Part shown: piece after piece, positions 19,576 through 28,293 of the stretch
How positions within the stretch are numbered: the first letter of the stretch is position 1
Layout: each line of letters starts with the position of its first letter
Assembly (NCBI GenBank): GCA_000332255.1
Contig: KB235926.1
Span: 1,278,359-1,342,358, forward strand
From: a cyanobacterium PCC 7702
GTDB taxonomy: Bacteria > Cyanobacteriota > Cyanobacteriia > Cyanobacteriales > Nostocaceae
Length of the DNA: 64,000 nt
Direction of reading: 5' to 3'
Notes under the pieces: model-generated
Database searches by the model: none
Told to the model about the DNA's origin: nothing
Seen by the model: only the letters and a program-made list of their open reading frames with translations
Program-made: the position numbers and the translations under genes

Positions 19576-20325
19576 TTACTGGGGAGTTGGTGAGACATTT
19601 AGCGCTTGGGGAAATTGAAGTTGTAAATTTTTGCACGGACCATCGTAGATGATGCGTCCAGTTTCAAGAACGATCGCTCGTTGGGCGTAAGCAGTTGCTA
19701 TTGCTAAATCATGCAATACTGTCACGATTGTCATGCCTTGCTGGGAATGTAGTTGTGATAAAATTTCCATAACTTGTTTGCAAGCCATGACATCCAAACC
19801 TGCTATTGGTTCATCAGCTAGGAGTATCTGGGGAGATTGCATTAAAGCTCGGGCGATTGCTACTCGTTGCTGCTGTCCTCCGGAGAGGGAAGCTGTTTTT
19901 TGTTCAGCTTGTTCTTTCAAACCAAGATTTTCTAAGATTTCTAATGCTTTGAGGCGATCGCTTTTCGGAAATCCAAACAGTGTTTCCCAAGTTGTTCTCG
20001 AACCGAGGCGTCCGCACAAGACATTCTCAATAGCCGCTAGTTGGGGAATTAGTCCTCCTCCTTGAAAAAGCATGCCGATGCGGCGTCGAATTTGTGGTAG
20101 GGTGCGGGGAGCAAGCGCAATACCGTTGATGTAAATGCTTCCCCGCTGCAGTGGAATCAATCCCACTAGCGATCGCAGCAGCGTCGATTTCCCAGCGCCA
20201 TTTAGCCCTAATACAACCACAAACTCACCAGGGTAGATCTGGAAATTCACTTTGTTAATAATAGGGCGATGCAGGTTTGGAGAATACGGCGTTTCTATAT
20301 CTCTACACTCTATAATCGGGCCCAT
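19576..20325 (-). CDS. phnC: Phosphonate/phosphite ABC transporter ATPase PhnC
   Basis: This ATP-binding subunit powers PhnE. Its motifs are Walker A GLNGAGKST, Q-loop MLFQGGGLIPQLAAIENVLCG, signature ASLSGGQQQRVAIARAL, Walker B ILLADEPIAGLD and H-loop VTVLHDLAIATAYAQRAIVL. The length (249 aa) and the LIPQLAAIENVLCGRLG segment after the Q-loop fit the PhnC subfamily. It lies between phnD and phnE on the minus strand. Confidence 0.93.
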   Translation of the reverse strand: MGPIIECRDIETPYSPNLHRPIINKVNFQIYPGEFVVVLGLNGAGKSTLLRSLVGLIPLQRGSIYINGIALAPRTLPQIRRRIGMLFQGGGLIPQLAAIENVLCGRLGSRTTWETLFGFPKSDRLKALEILENLGLKEQAEQKTASLSGGQQQRVAIARALMQSPQILLADEPIAGLDVMACKQVMEILSQLHSQQGMTIVTVLHDLAIATAYAQRAIVLETGRIIYDGPCKNLQLQFPQALNVSPTPQ

Positions 20326-20390
20326 AGCTTTTGGGTGAGGGGGAAGGTGGTGTGAAAATAGGGCATCAATCAGCGCGAGTTTTTCCTTGG

Positions 20391-21359
20391 TTAAGGTTCA
20401 ATTCCAGATAACTTGAGTGCATCGCGCATGAGTGCTAGATGGCGATCGTGATCGACTCTAACTAATTCTGTCGAGTTATACAAATTTCGTAACAATTGGT
20501 TGTTTTCGGGTTTATTTAATTTCAGTAGGGCGTTGATAAGTTTTTCTCGCACGGCGGGAGGTACGCTGTCGTCAATGGCGACTCCGTGAGCGGGTACGCC
20601 GGGAATTTTATACAAAACTCGCAACTGACTTTTTTCTGCTGGTGTGATGTAAGGAGGGTTGAGGGCGTATTCTGAGACTGCTGCTACATCTGCTTGGCCG
20701 CGTACTACTGCTTGCAATGCTTTGCTGTAATTTCCACCGTAGCTGATTTGTCCAAAGAAATTGTCAAGGCGATCGCGATTGGGAACAAGTCCCAACTTCA
20801 CCATTTGGCTAACTGGAATAATGAATCCCGAACCAGAGGTTGGAGAAGTAAAAACTATTTTTTTGCCGCGCAATTGTTCTATTGTGGCTTTGGCTGTGGG
20901 TAGGGTTTTGAGAGGGCTGTTTTTGGGAACCACAAGTACTGAGTTGTAGGTGTATCTTCCCGAATAATTAGGACGTACTTCTGCAAGATACAAGCGAGCA
21001 TTTGCCAACTGTTGTGCTTTTAAGGCGGGACGGCTGCTCAAGAAAGCTACCTGAGCGCGGTTTGCTCTTAAGGCTTCTACAGCTGCGGTATCATCTCCTA
21101 TTTGTGCTTTTACTGGTATTCCTAATTCTTTAGATAAGAATGCTGCCACCGCATTAGCTTTATTTTGCAAATCTGTGGTATCTGAACGAGTAGGAAAAAT
21201 TATTGTTAAGCTTTTTTGTTGTTGCGCAAGTAAAGTCTGCCTGTTTTGCTTGGGAATAGGAGCTGCTATGGCTTTTACTGCTCCCAACGTGCTGATAGAA
21301 AAACTTGCCAGTGCCACAAAGGCGACACTAGCACTTAGTAAATTCCTTTTAGCACTCAT
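20391..21359 (-). CDS. phnD: Phosphonate/phosphite-binding protein PhnD
   Basis: This periplasmic solute-binding protein of the PhnD family delivers substrate to PhnE. The N-terminus MSAKRNLLSASVAFVALAS is a clear signal peptide, probably cleaved after a TLGAVKAIA-like site. The mature part has LTIIFPTRSDTTDLQNKANAV, VAFLSSRPALKAQQLANARLY, the ligand-loop SPTSGSGFIIPVSQM, and AAVSEYALNPPYITP. I chose the ATG because GGAG lies 8 nt upstream; an in-frame TTG at 21404 would bury the signal peptide. The ligand is unspecified: phosphonate, phosphite or another oxyanion. No C-P lyase or phosphite dehydrogenase genes are nearby. Confidence 0.92.
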   Translation of the reverse strand: MSAKRNLLSASVAFVALASFSISTLGAVKAIAAPIPKQNRQTLLAQQQKSLTIIFPTRSDTTDLQNKANAVAAFLSKELGIPVKAQIGDDTAAVEALRANRAQVAFLSSRPALKAQQLANARLYLAEVRPNYSGRYTYNSVLVVPKNSPLKTLPTAKATIEQLRGKKIVFTSPTSGSGFIIPVSQMVKLGLVPNRDRLDNFFGQISYGGNYSKALQAVVRGQADVAAVSEYALNPPYITPAEKSQLRVLYKIPGVPAHGVAIDDSVPPAVREKLINALLKLNKPENNQLLRNLYNSTELVRVDHDRHLALMRDALKLSGIEP

Positions 21360-21367
21360 TCTTAAAT

Positions 21368-21371
21368 CTCC
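21368..21371 (-). promoter_or_regulatory. Ribosome binding site supporting the phnD ATG
   Basis: GGAG on the minus strand lies 8 nt upstream of the ATG at 21359. The alternative TTG at 21404 has no comparable site. Confidence 0.6.
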
Positions 21372-21634
21372 ACTGGGAATTATTCTCAGTAATTTTGCAA
21401 ACAAATTTCAATTATAAAAGAAATTTAGAGGTTTTGAGAGTAAAAGTCAAGATGATGGAAACAGGGGAGTTGGGGGGTATGAGGGGGCTGGCAGTGCGAA
21501 CGTTGGTGGAGTCGCGGCCAATATAATCTGGGTTGGTATTTACTCCAGCTAACTGAGGAGTAACTAGGAGCGATCGCGTTTTGTGTATACGGAACGAAAG
21601 AAGCAGCGATCGCTTCTTAAATATTTGTGTGGCC

Positions 21635-24600
21635 TTAATTAAAAGCAGACTGCAACAGTTGGCGCATAAATTTAGCCTGGAGATGTTCCGGGAAAATAGT
21701 CAAAAAATCATCCAAGTCGTGGATGGCTTCGCGGATGTCTTCTAAAGAAGCACCCTTAGAGATGGCATAGCGATATAAATTTTCCACGGTGGGGTAATAC
21801 TGAACTGCCAAATAATAAAGGGCCAAATTGAAAGTATTGCGCCAATTTTGAGGATTGTTTTGATAACGCTGTTTAGCAAGTTTAATTGCCAAGGCCAAGT
21901 CTGTTCTGGCTTCAGTTGCTTGATTGAGAGTTTGGAAGGCTAAAGCACGTAAATACAGATACCAGTCATTATTGCCATTCAGTTCTACAGCGCGATGGAG
22001 ATCTGTCAAAGCTTCCTTATAGCGTTTGAGGAGTAAATAAGTATAGCCCCGACCAGCTAGCGCCCATTCGTAATGTTGTTTGCTACTGAGTTCCAAAGCG
22101 CGATCGAAGTCTTTGAGAGCTTCTGCGTAACGCTCCATTCGGCAAAAAGTACTACCCCGACCAGTTAACGCCCAGCCATTGTTACCATTGATTTCCAGAG
22201 CGCGCTCAAAGTCTTTCAAAGCTGCTGTATGGCGATTCATCGCTCGGTAGGTATAACCGCGGCCAACCCACGCTCTATCGTTGCCGGGGTTTAGTTCCAA
22301 AGCGCGTTCAAAGTCTTTCAGAGCTTGTTGGTAACTGTTCGCGCACCAGTGGGTGTAGCCGCGAGCTGCAAAGGCTCTATCGTTGGTGGGATCAAGTTCA
22401 ATAGCGCGGTGGAGGTCTTGAAGGGCTTGGTCATAATGTTCCATTAACTGATAAGTTTCGCCCCGACAGGTCATTGCCCGAGTATAATTCGGATCGAGGC
22501 TGAGGGCGTGGTTGAAATCTTTGAGGGCTTCGTCATAGCGTCCCATTAACTGATAAGTTTCACCGCGACAGACTAGCAACCAAGGGTCTTGGGATTTAAT
22601 TTTCATAGCGGCGTTGAAGTCTTGCAGAGCTTGCTCGTAGCGTCCCATTAACTGGTAAGTTTCACCGCGACAGATAATAGCTCGAGTGTAATTGGGGTCA
22701 AGTTCAATGGCGCGGTCAAAATCTTGGAGAGCTTGTTGGTAGAGTTTCATCAGTTGGTGAATTTCACCCCGACTGGTAATTGCCCCACTATGATTGGGGT
22801 TAAGGGCGATAGCGCGGTGAAAGTCTTTGAGGGCTTTTTCATAATTGCCCATTAATTGATAAGTTTCACCGCGGTTGATAATAGTTTGAATGTCATTAGC
22901 ATCCAAATCTATGGCGCGGTCAAAATCTTGAAGTGCTTTGGTGTAGTCTTGTATTTGGCGATAGGTTTGACCTCGCAGGGCGATCGCCCATTGGTGTGTC
23001 GGTTCTAGTTCGATAGCGCGGTCAAAATCAAGAATAGCTTCTACGTAACACTCCATTAATTGGTATGTTGCGGCTCGCAGTACGAGTGCTTGGATTTGAT
23101 CTGGGTTTTGTTTGAGCACGCAACTAAAGTCTTCCGTTGCTTCACTGTACCGCTGGAGTAGGTAATAAGCTGCACCTCGCAGCAGAAGCAATTTGATGTG
23201 GTTTGGCTGTAAGCTGAGGAAGCAATTGAAATCAGAAACTGCCTGTGAGTAGCGTGCGAGTAAGTAGTAGGCAATACCTCGCAGCACTACAGCGCCAAGG
23301 TTGTTTGAGTTGATTGCTAGCAGGCAATCCAAATCTTGGATCGCTTCTTCGTAGCGTTGCAGCAAGATATTATTGTATCCTCGTTGCATTCTCGCCCAGG
23401 TGTCGTTTGGGTCAACAGCAATAGCGCGATCGAAGTCTTGAATTGCCTGTTGGTACTGTTTCATCAAGTAATAGGTATAACCTCGCTGTGCGATCGCCCG
23501 AACGTTGAGGGGGTCAGCTGCAACAAGCTGGTCAAAGTTTTTAATGGCTTCTGAGTAACGCCTTTGTTCAATGTAGATAGAACCTCGTACTAGGTTTGCC
23601 AAGGTCAAGGTGGTCTCGACAGTGGTTGCAGCTTGTTTCAAATCCTTGAGTGCTTCTTCATAATTTTTATTTTGATAATAAATTGCACCTCGGAAACTCA
23701 AAGCAACAGCTCGCCACTTGGCGTCTAGTTTTCCTTGTTCGATCAAGGCGGTCAGCATTTTTGCAGTTACTTCGTAATCTTGTTTCTTTAAGGCTTTTAG
23801 CCCCTGCAGCAACTTTTCGCCCCAACGCTGAACTTCCACAGCGTCAGTGTCTTTACCTGCTTGTAGGATGATTTCTGCCCAACTGCAGGCAAATTCGTAT
23901 TGATTTTGCAAGGCTAACAAAAATTCATTGCAAGCCAAAGGCAGGTTCTTTTGTGTAGATTGGCACAAACGGTGATACAAGGCATTCAGTTTGTGGCTTT
24001 GCCAAATGGGATGGCACCATTTTTGCCGTTCATCTAATTGCAGCTGGTTGGCCAGAGAATCGTAGTAGGCTGCTAATTTCTCGTGCAACTGGGTCCAAGT
24101 TTGTGGGCTAGAAAGCCGCTGATAACGTAAAATTAGGGTTTTGATAGTTTCGTGGTACGCCCATCCATGAGGGTAAACTGCTGTCACGAATGGCATTTGC
24201 TTGAGCCACTCTAGCAGTTCATCTGCTTCTTGTTCGCCACGCAGTTGTGCGAGAATTTCTCGGTGAAGGTATCGGGGTATAGCAGCACTGAGTACGCCTT
24301 GTCGTTGCTTGGGCTGTTTTAGCGATTTCAAAAAGCGTTCTATTACCAAAGCGTTAGTGTCATCTCTACGAGAAGCCGCGCTACGCGTGTCTACAACTTG
24401 GCTAACATCCTGGGGAGTTTCTGCAGCTAAAGTTGCCAGCAATACAGGTAAGCCTTCCGACAAGCGCACGATCGCATCTATGGTTTGGCTGTCGTGGATG
24501 CCTTTGTGACAAAGGTATTGTTTGGCTTCCCTTTCTGTAAAAGGTTCTAAATGCAGATATTCTATGGAATTTTCGTAGCGTGTCCAACTGTCTTGGTGCA

Positions 24601-25576
24601 ACTTTTGCCGGCCGGCAATCACTAGTAATATATTTGGCGGTACATCACCGTAACGACCATCTAAAATTTCTCTCAACCAAGGGTCTAAAAATGTCTCCGT
24701 GCGATCGTAGGTATCAAAAAATAAAGCAATATTAGTATTTTCCGCTATCTGCCACAAATCCTGTAAAAATAGAGGCGTCAAGACTGCTACGGGTTCTTGC
24801 AACAAGCGCAGTTCCTCTTTGTTATGGATTTTTTTGTTGAGGTAGGACACCCGTTGTGTTTGGGTTGCTTCCGTTTCTTTATCTGTGTATTCTAAAACCA
24901 CTGCCGTACCAGGAATTTGTAGCTGCAAACAAACATTTGCTGCAGCTGTTACATCTGGTAAAAAAGCTGAAAAACCTTGGGGAAGATCGCCAGCTGCGGC
25001 TAATTGTTGTTGCTTTTGCTGATAAACGTGGTAACTTTCAGTGAACGTATTTAGTCTGTAACCTTGTTGTTCTAGCTGTCGTGCCAAACATGCCATAACT
25101 GCTGGAATGCTGGTTTCTAATTCGTTTGTATAAACGCTAAGAAATTTGGCATTGGCGGCGATTTGGCAAAATTGACGCAACAACAAGGTTTTTCCTACAC
25201 CACCCGGACCGAAAACGTTGAAAATAAACCGATATTGGCAATCTAAAAATGGTAACTCTAAATTTTGGCGAAAGCGAGCTATTTGTTCTTCTCGTCCGAC
25301 AAAAGTTAATTGTTGGCGTTGCTGGAGAATTTGTTGCAGGGTTTGGCGTTTGTGAAGCGAGTTGCTGCTAGATACCGGATGAGAGTTGAGCATCGCCACT
25401 TCTACAGCTTGACTGACCAGATGCTGACTTGGGTTGGCAGGCTTTGGTAAGTCTTTATACTCAGATTCTGTAGTTGCTTTCAAGGGAGGCAGCTTTTCCT
25501 GGAGTGTACTGAAAGCTTGCAAGGCCACTTCTCCCTCGGGATGAAAATTTGTGGAATTTACATAATTTCCTGTCAC
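21635..25576 (-). CDS. Giant STAND (NB-ARC-like) NTPase with about 18 TPRs
   Basis: The 1313-residue protein joins a signal-transduction ATPase to a long TPR array. The ATPase (about residues 95-400) has Walker A GPGGVGKT near residue 122, a Walker B-like strand NIALFFDTYD, the sensor-like LLVIAGRQKL and a GLPL-type motif EGLPVLLATLA. A winged-helix/linker region follows. About 18 consecutive 34-residue TPRs come next (for example RGETYQLMGRYEQALQDF), then a short helical tail. Such proteins usually oligomerise on ligand binding and are used in regulation or immunity, though no effector domain is evident here. The start is a GTG with AAGGAG 8 nt upstream; the frame is open to 25759 but would overlap ridA. 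A dispersed palindrome is inserted in frame at 24362-24394. Confidence 0.9.
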   Translation of the reverse strand: MTGNYVNSTNFHPEGEVALQAFSTLQEKLPPLKATTESEYKDLPKPANPSQHLVSQAVEVAMLNSHPVSSSNSLHKRQTLQQILQQRQQLTFVGREEQIARFRQNLELPFLDCQYRFIFNVFGPGGVGKTLLLRQFCQIAANAKFLSVYTNELETSIPAVMACLARQLEQQGYRLNTFTESYHVYQQKQQQLAAAGDLPQGFSAFLPDVTAAANVCLQLQIPGTAVVLEYTDKETEATQTQRVSYLNKKIHNKEELRLLQEPVAVLTPLFLQDLWQIAENTNIALFFDTYDRTETFLDPWLREILDGRYGDVPPNILLVIAGRQKLHQDSWTRYENSIEYLHLEPFTEREAKQYLCHKGIHDSQTIDAIVRLSEGLPVLLATLAAETPQDVSQVVDTRSAASRRDDTNALVIERFLKSLKQPKQRQGVLSAAIPRYLHREILAQLRGEQEADELLEWLKQMPFVTAVYPHGWAYHETIKTLILRYQRLSSPQTWTQLHEKLAAYYDSLANQLQLDERQKWCHPIWQSHKLNALYHRLCQSTQKNLPLACNEFLLALQNQYEFACSWAEIILQAGKDTDAVEVQRWGEKLLQGLKALKKQDYEVTAKMLTALIEQGKLDAKWRAVALSFRGAIYYQNKNYEEALKDLKQAATTVETTLTLANLVRGSIYIEQRRYSEAIKNFDQLVAADPLNVRAIAQRGYTYYLMKQYQQAIQDFDRAIAVDPNDTWARMQRGYNNILLQRYEEAIQDLDCLLAINSNNLGAVVLRGIAYYLLARYSQAVSDFNCFLSLQPNHIKLLLLRGAAYYLLQRYSEATEDFSCVLKQNPDQIQALVLRAATYQLMECYVEAILDFDRAIELEPTHQWAIALRGQTYRQIQDYTKALQDFDRAIDLDANDIQTIINRGETYQLMGNYEKALKDFHRAIALNPNHSGAITSRGEIHQLMKLYQQALQDFDRAIELDPNYTRAIICRGETYQLMGRYEQALQDFNAAMKIKSQDPWLLVCRGETYQLMGRYDEALKDFNHALSLDPNYTRAMTCRGETYQLMEHYDQALQDLHRAIELDPTNDRAFAARGYTHWCANSYQQALKDFERALELNPGNDRAWVGRGYTYRAMNRHTAALKDFERALEINGNNGWALTGRGSTFCRMERYAEALKDFDRALELSSKQHYEWALAGRGYTYLLLKRYKEALTDLHRAVELNGNNDWYLYLRALAFQTLNQATEARTDLALAIKLAKQRYQNNPQNWRNTFNLALYYLAVQYYPTVENLYRYAISKGASLEDIREAIHDLDDFLTIFPEHLQAKFMRQLLQSAFN
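21870..23720 (-). repeat. Tandem 102 bp TPR-coding repeat array
   Basis: About 18 tandem units of 34 codons encode the TPRs. The middle units are the most alike at DNA level: RGETYQLMGRYEQALQDF-type segments recur near 22430, 22540, 22640 and 22850. This suggests recent unit duplication or gene conversion. The boundaries are approximate. Confidence 0.85.
24362..24394. repeat. Dispersed palindromic repeat inserted in frame in the STAND gene
   Basis: The 33 bp segment has the core AGCCGCGCTACGCGT flanked by TCTCTACGAGA and GTCTAC. This is the type of short palindromic repeat common in Nostocales genomes. It encodes the low-complexity peptide TRSAASRRD in the gene. A degenerate relative (TTCGCGTAGCGTGG) lies at 59487-59500 in a spacer. 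Family membership is from memory. Confidence 0.65.
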
Positions 25577-25584
25577 TTTTAATA

Positions 25585-25590
25585 CTCCTT
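25585..25590 (-). promoter_or_regulatory. Ribosome binding site fixing the GTG start of the STAND gene
   Basis: AAGGAG lies on the minus strand with 8 nt before the GTG at 25576. It argues against the 61-codon upstream extension that would overlap ridA. Confidence 0.8.
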
Positions 25591-25727
25591 GTACCACTCT
25601 TGAATAGAGTGTTCCCAAAGAAACAAAAAGGCGATCGCTAAACGAAATTTTCTCTGAGGAAATTATGAAGATAAGATAAAGGGTGTCTGCTCTTCCTAGC
25701 AAGACTCCAGTTTTCGTTGTGTGCTTT

Positions 25728-26126
25728 CTACTGCTTACCGACCACCGCAATACAATCAATTTCTACCAATACATCCAATGGCAGGCGCGACACTTGCACG
25801 CAAACCCGCGCTGGTGCTGTAGCTTGGTCAAAATATTTGGCATAAACAGCATTCATGGCAGCAAAATCATTCATATCAGCTAAGAAGACAGTAGTTTTGA
25901 CTACATCTTCCCACTTTGCTCCCGCAGCAGTTAAAATTGCTTCCAGGTTTGCCATTACCTGTTGTGTTTGCTTTGTTACATCTCCAGTACCGACAACAGT
26001 ACCCGTGCGGGAATCGAGGGGAATTTGTCCAGCTACAAATATCAACTGACCAGAAGCAATCACAGCTTGATTGTACGGTCCTACTGGTGCCGGTGCTTGT
26101 TCAGTGTTAATTATTTTTTTATTCAC
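25728..26126 (-). CDS. ridA: RidA family enamine/imine deaminase
   Basis: RidA hydrolyses reactive 2-aminoacrylate and related enamines to ketoacids, protecting PLP enzymes. The 132-residue protein has PVGPYNQAVIASGQLIFVAGQIPLD, QQVMANLEAIL, KTTVFLADMNDFAAMNAVY and the catalytic-Arg segment PARVCVQVSRLPLDVLVEIDC. The start is a GTG with AAGGA upstream. It lies between the NUDIX gene and the STAND gene on the same strand and may share their transcript. Confidence 0.95.
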   Translation of the reverse strand: MNKKIINTEQAPAPVGPYNQAVIASGQLIFVAGQIPLDSRTGTVVGTGDVTKQTQQVMANLEAILTAAGAKWEDVVKTTVFLADMNDFAAMNAVYAKYFDQATAPARVCVQVSRLPLDVLVEIDCIAVVGKQ

Positions 26127-26155
26127 GTGCTATTTTTCCTTTTGCTACTTTGTTT

Positions 26156-26590
26156 TTACTCATTTAACCTTGGGCGTATTTGGTAATGTCGGTATCGCCA
26201 ATAATCGTGGAGAATTTGCTGGTGGTCAAAACATAACTGCTCTGGTAGGCGCCAAGGTTCAAAGATTCCAATTTCCATGGCGTCATCTGCAGCTTGAACA
26301 TCTCCTTTGGCTGTAGCTAAAAAAACAACACTAATAGTATGCTGGCGGCGATCGCGACGGGGATTAGAATACACGTGGAATTGTTCGATCAACTCTACTT
26401 GCAAACCAGTTTCTTCTAAAGCTTCTCTTTGGGCTGCTGCTTCTACAGTTTCTCCATAATCGACAAAACCACCGGGAATTGCCCAACCCAAGGGTGGATT
26501 GCGTCTTTTAATTAACACTATTGGTCGATGAGGACGATCAACCAATTCGATAATGATATCAACAGTCGGAACAGGATTTTGATGACTCAT
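26156..26590 (-). CDS. NUDIX hydrolase, ADP-ribose-pyrophosphatase-like
   Basis: This 144-residue NUDIX enzyme has a complete box: [18 protein letters not shown] followed by LEETGL. The preceding WAIPGG and the later [14 protein letters not shown] fit the ADP-ribose or nucleoside-diphosphate-sugar branch rather than MutT. The substrate is uncertain. The stop lies 29 bp before ridA on the same strand. Confidence 0.88.
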   Translation of the reverse strand: MSHQNPVPTVDIIIELVDRPHRPIVLIKRRNPPLGWAIPGGFVDYGETVEAAAQREALEETGLQVELIEQFHVYSNPRRDRRQHTISVVFLATAKGDVQAADDAMEIGIFEPWRLPEQLCFDHQQILHDYWRYRHYQIRPRLNE

Positions 26591-26700
26591 AAAAAACTAT
26601 TTTGGCATTAAGTCCGGTCATTCAGTTAGCTGAAAGCAGACCACTTGCTGTTCCGTGGTAAATTCATTGGAAAATCTTCTTCCTATAGTTCAAGTTAGTT

Positions 26701-28212
26701 ATGCATCTTTTGAGAGCTAGTGGCATTTTGCTTCATCCCACCTGTTTTCCCAGTCAATTTGGAATTGGAGATTTGGGAAAGGAAGCTTATCGCTTTATTG
26801 ATTTTCTACAAGAAAGTGGCCAGCGCTACTGGCAAGTTTTACCTCTAGGACCTACTGGTTACGGTAATTCTCCTTACATGTCCTACTCAGCTATGGCCGG
26901 AAACCCCATGCTCATCAGCCCAGAAAAGTTACGGGATGAAGGGTTGTTGCAGGAAGAGGATTTTGCTAATTTACCCCTATTTCCCGTGGAAAAGGTAGAT
27001 TACCAGCAAGTCATAGCCAGCAAAATTCCCCTTTTAAAAAAAAGCTGCGCCAATTTTAAAGCCCATGCCACGCCAGAACAAGAGCGTGCTTTCGCCGATT
27101 TTTGCCAAACTAAAGCATACTGGCTAGATGATTATGCTTTATTTATGGCTCTCAAGGACGCGCAGGAAAGCCCTAATTGGTATACTTGGGAACCAGAAAT
27201 AGCCAGGCGCAAACCGGAGGCCATGGACGCGGCGCGACTGTTGTTAGGTGGTGCCATTTTTTATCATAAATTTACGCAGTATGAATTTTTTCGCCAGTGG
27301 TCGGAGTTAAAGCAATACGCTAACGAACGAGGTATCTACATCATTGGTGACATCCCGATTTATGTTGCCCACGACAGCGCTGATGTCTGGGCGCACCCAG
27401 AAATTTTCTGCTTGGACAAACAAACAGGTGAGGCAAAGTTGATGGCAGGAGTTCCACCAGATTACTTTAGCTCCACCGGTCAGTTATGGGGAAACCCAGT
27501 TTATGATTGGGAAACATTGCAAAAGCAAGACTTTAACTGGTGGGTGCAGCGTTTTGAGGCAATGCTGGATTACGTAGATATTATCCGTATCGATCACTTC
27601 CGAGGATTTGAGGCTTTTTGGGCTGTTCCTAAAGGAGAAAAAACAGCCATCAACGGTAAGTGGATCAAAGCACCTGGAGAACAGTTATTTGAGACAATCA
27701 AACGAAAGCTAGGTAAGTTACCCGTACTGGCTGAGGATTTAGGTACGATCACTCCAGAAGTAGAAGCATTACGTGATAAGTTTGAATTCCCGGGAATGAA
27801 AGTACTGCAATTTGCCTTTGGTTCCGATGCTAACAATCCCTATTTACCGTTTAATTATCAACGCAATGCGGTGGTTTACACAGGCACCCACGATAATGAC
27901 ACAACTGTAGGCTGGTTCCATCAAGCGTCGGATTGGGAAAAGCAAAACCTGCTGCTTTATTTAGGCTCCTTTAGTCCGGACGGTATTCATTGGGATTTCA
28001 TTCGCCTAGCTTTGAGTTCTGTTGCTAATCTAGCAATTATTCCTTTACAAGATCTTTTGGGTCTGGGAACTGAAGCACGTATGAATTTTCCAAGCAAAGC
28101 AGAGGGAAATTGGGAATGGCGCTATAAGGCCCAAGCTTTGAGTGAGGAATTAGCCAAGAAGTTGAAAACTTTAACTACCCTGTACGGACGCGTTTGCCAA
28201 CCAAAACTATAA
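26701..28212 (+). CDS. malQ: 4-alpha-glucanotransferase (amylomaltase)
   Basis: MalQ transfers maltosyl or longer glucan segments between alpha-1,4-glucans and helps recycle maltooligosaccharides from glycogen. The 503-residue protein is a full-length GH77 enzyme. Motifs are RYWQVLPLGPTGYGNSPYMSYSAMAGNP, GDIPIYVAHDSADVWAH, the nucleophile region IIRIDHFRGFEAFW (Asp), the acid/base region LAEDLGTITPEV (Glu) and YTGTHDNDTTVGW (Asp). It starts at the ATG and is followed by a hairpin at 28217-28263. It converges with the RodZ-like gene. Confidence 0.97.
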   Translation: MHLLRASGILLHPTCFPSQFGIGDLGKEAYRFIDFLQESGQRYWQVLPLGPTGYGNSPYMSYSAMAGNPMLISPEKLRDEGLLQEEDFANLPLFPVEKVDYQQVIASKIPLLKKSCANFKAHATPEQERAFADFCQTKAYWLDDYALFMALKDAQESPNWYTWEPEIARRKPEAMDAARLLLGGAIFYHKFTQYEFFRQWSELKQYANERGIYIIGDIPIYVAHDSADVWAHPEIFCLDKQTGEAKLMAGVPPDYFSSTGQLWGNPVYDWETLQKQDFNWWVQRFEAMLDYVDIIRIDHFRGFEAFWAVPKGEKTAINGKWIKAPGEQLFETIKRKLGKLPVLAEDLGTITPEVEALRDKFEFPGMKVLQFAFGSDANNPYLPFNYQRNAVVYTGTHDNDTTVGWFHQASDWEKQNLLLYLGSFSPDGIHWDFIRLALSSVANLAIIPLQDLLGLGTEARMNFPSKAEGNWEWRYKAQALSEELAKKLKTLTTLYGRVCQPKL

Positions 28213-28216
28213 GTTT

Positions 28217-28263
28217 TGAATTATAAGTGTTGAGTTGTCGATGCACTTAACACTTATAATTCA
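28217..28263. terminator. Long stem-loop between convergent malQ and the RodZ-like gene
   Basis: Arms 28217-28234 and 28246-28263 pair over 18 bp with one G-U pair, beginning TGAATTATAAG and ending CTTATAATTCA. The loop is 11 nt. There is no long U-tract on either side, but it lies directly after the malQ stop and before the opposing gene, so it probably works as a bidirectional terminator. Confidence 0.65.
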
Positions 28264-28293
28264 TAACCTTATTGTTTACTAGTGGCAACTCAT

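Noticed and set aside
21870-23720. Regular DNA repeats that might suggest a CRISPR array
   Set aside because: The period is 102 bp and in frame; the repeats encode TPRs and have no unique spacers.
25577-25759. 61-codon N-terminal extension of the STAND protein
   Set aside because: It would overlap ridA and lacks a ribosome binding site, whereas AAGGAG precedes the GTG at 25576.
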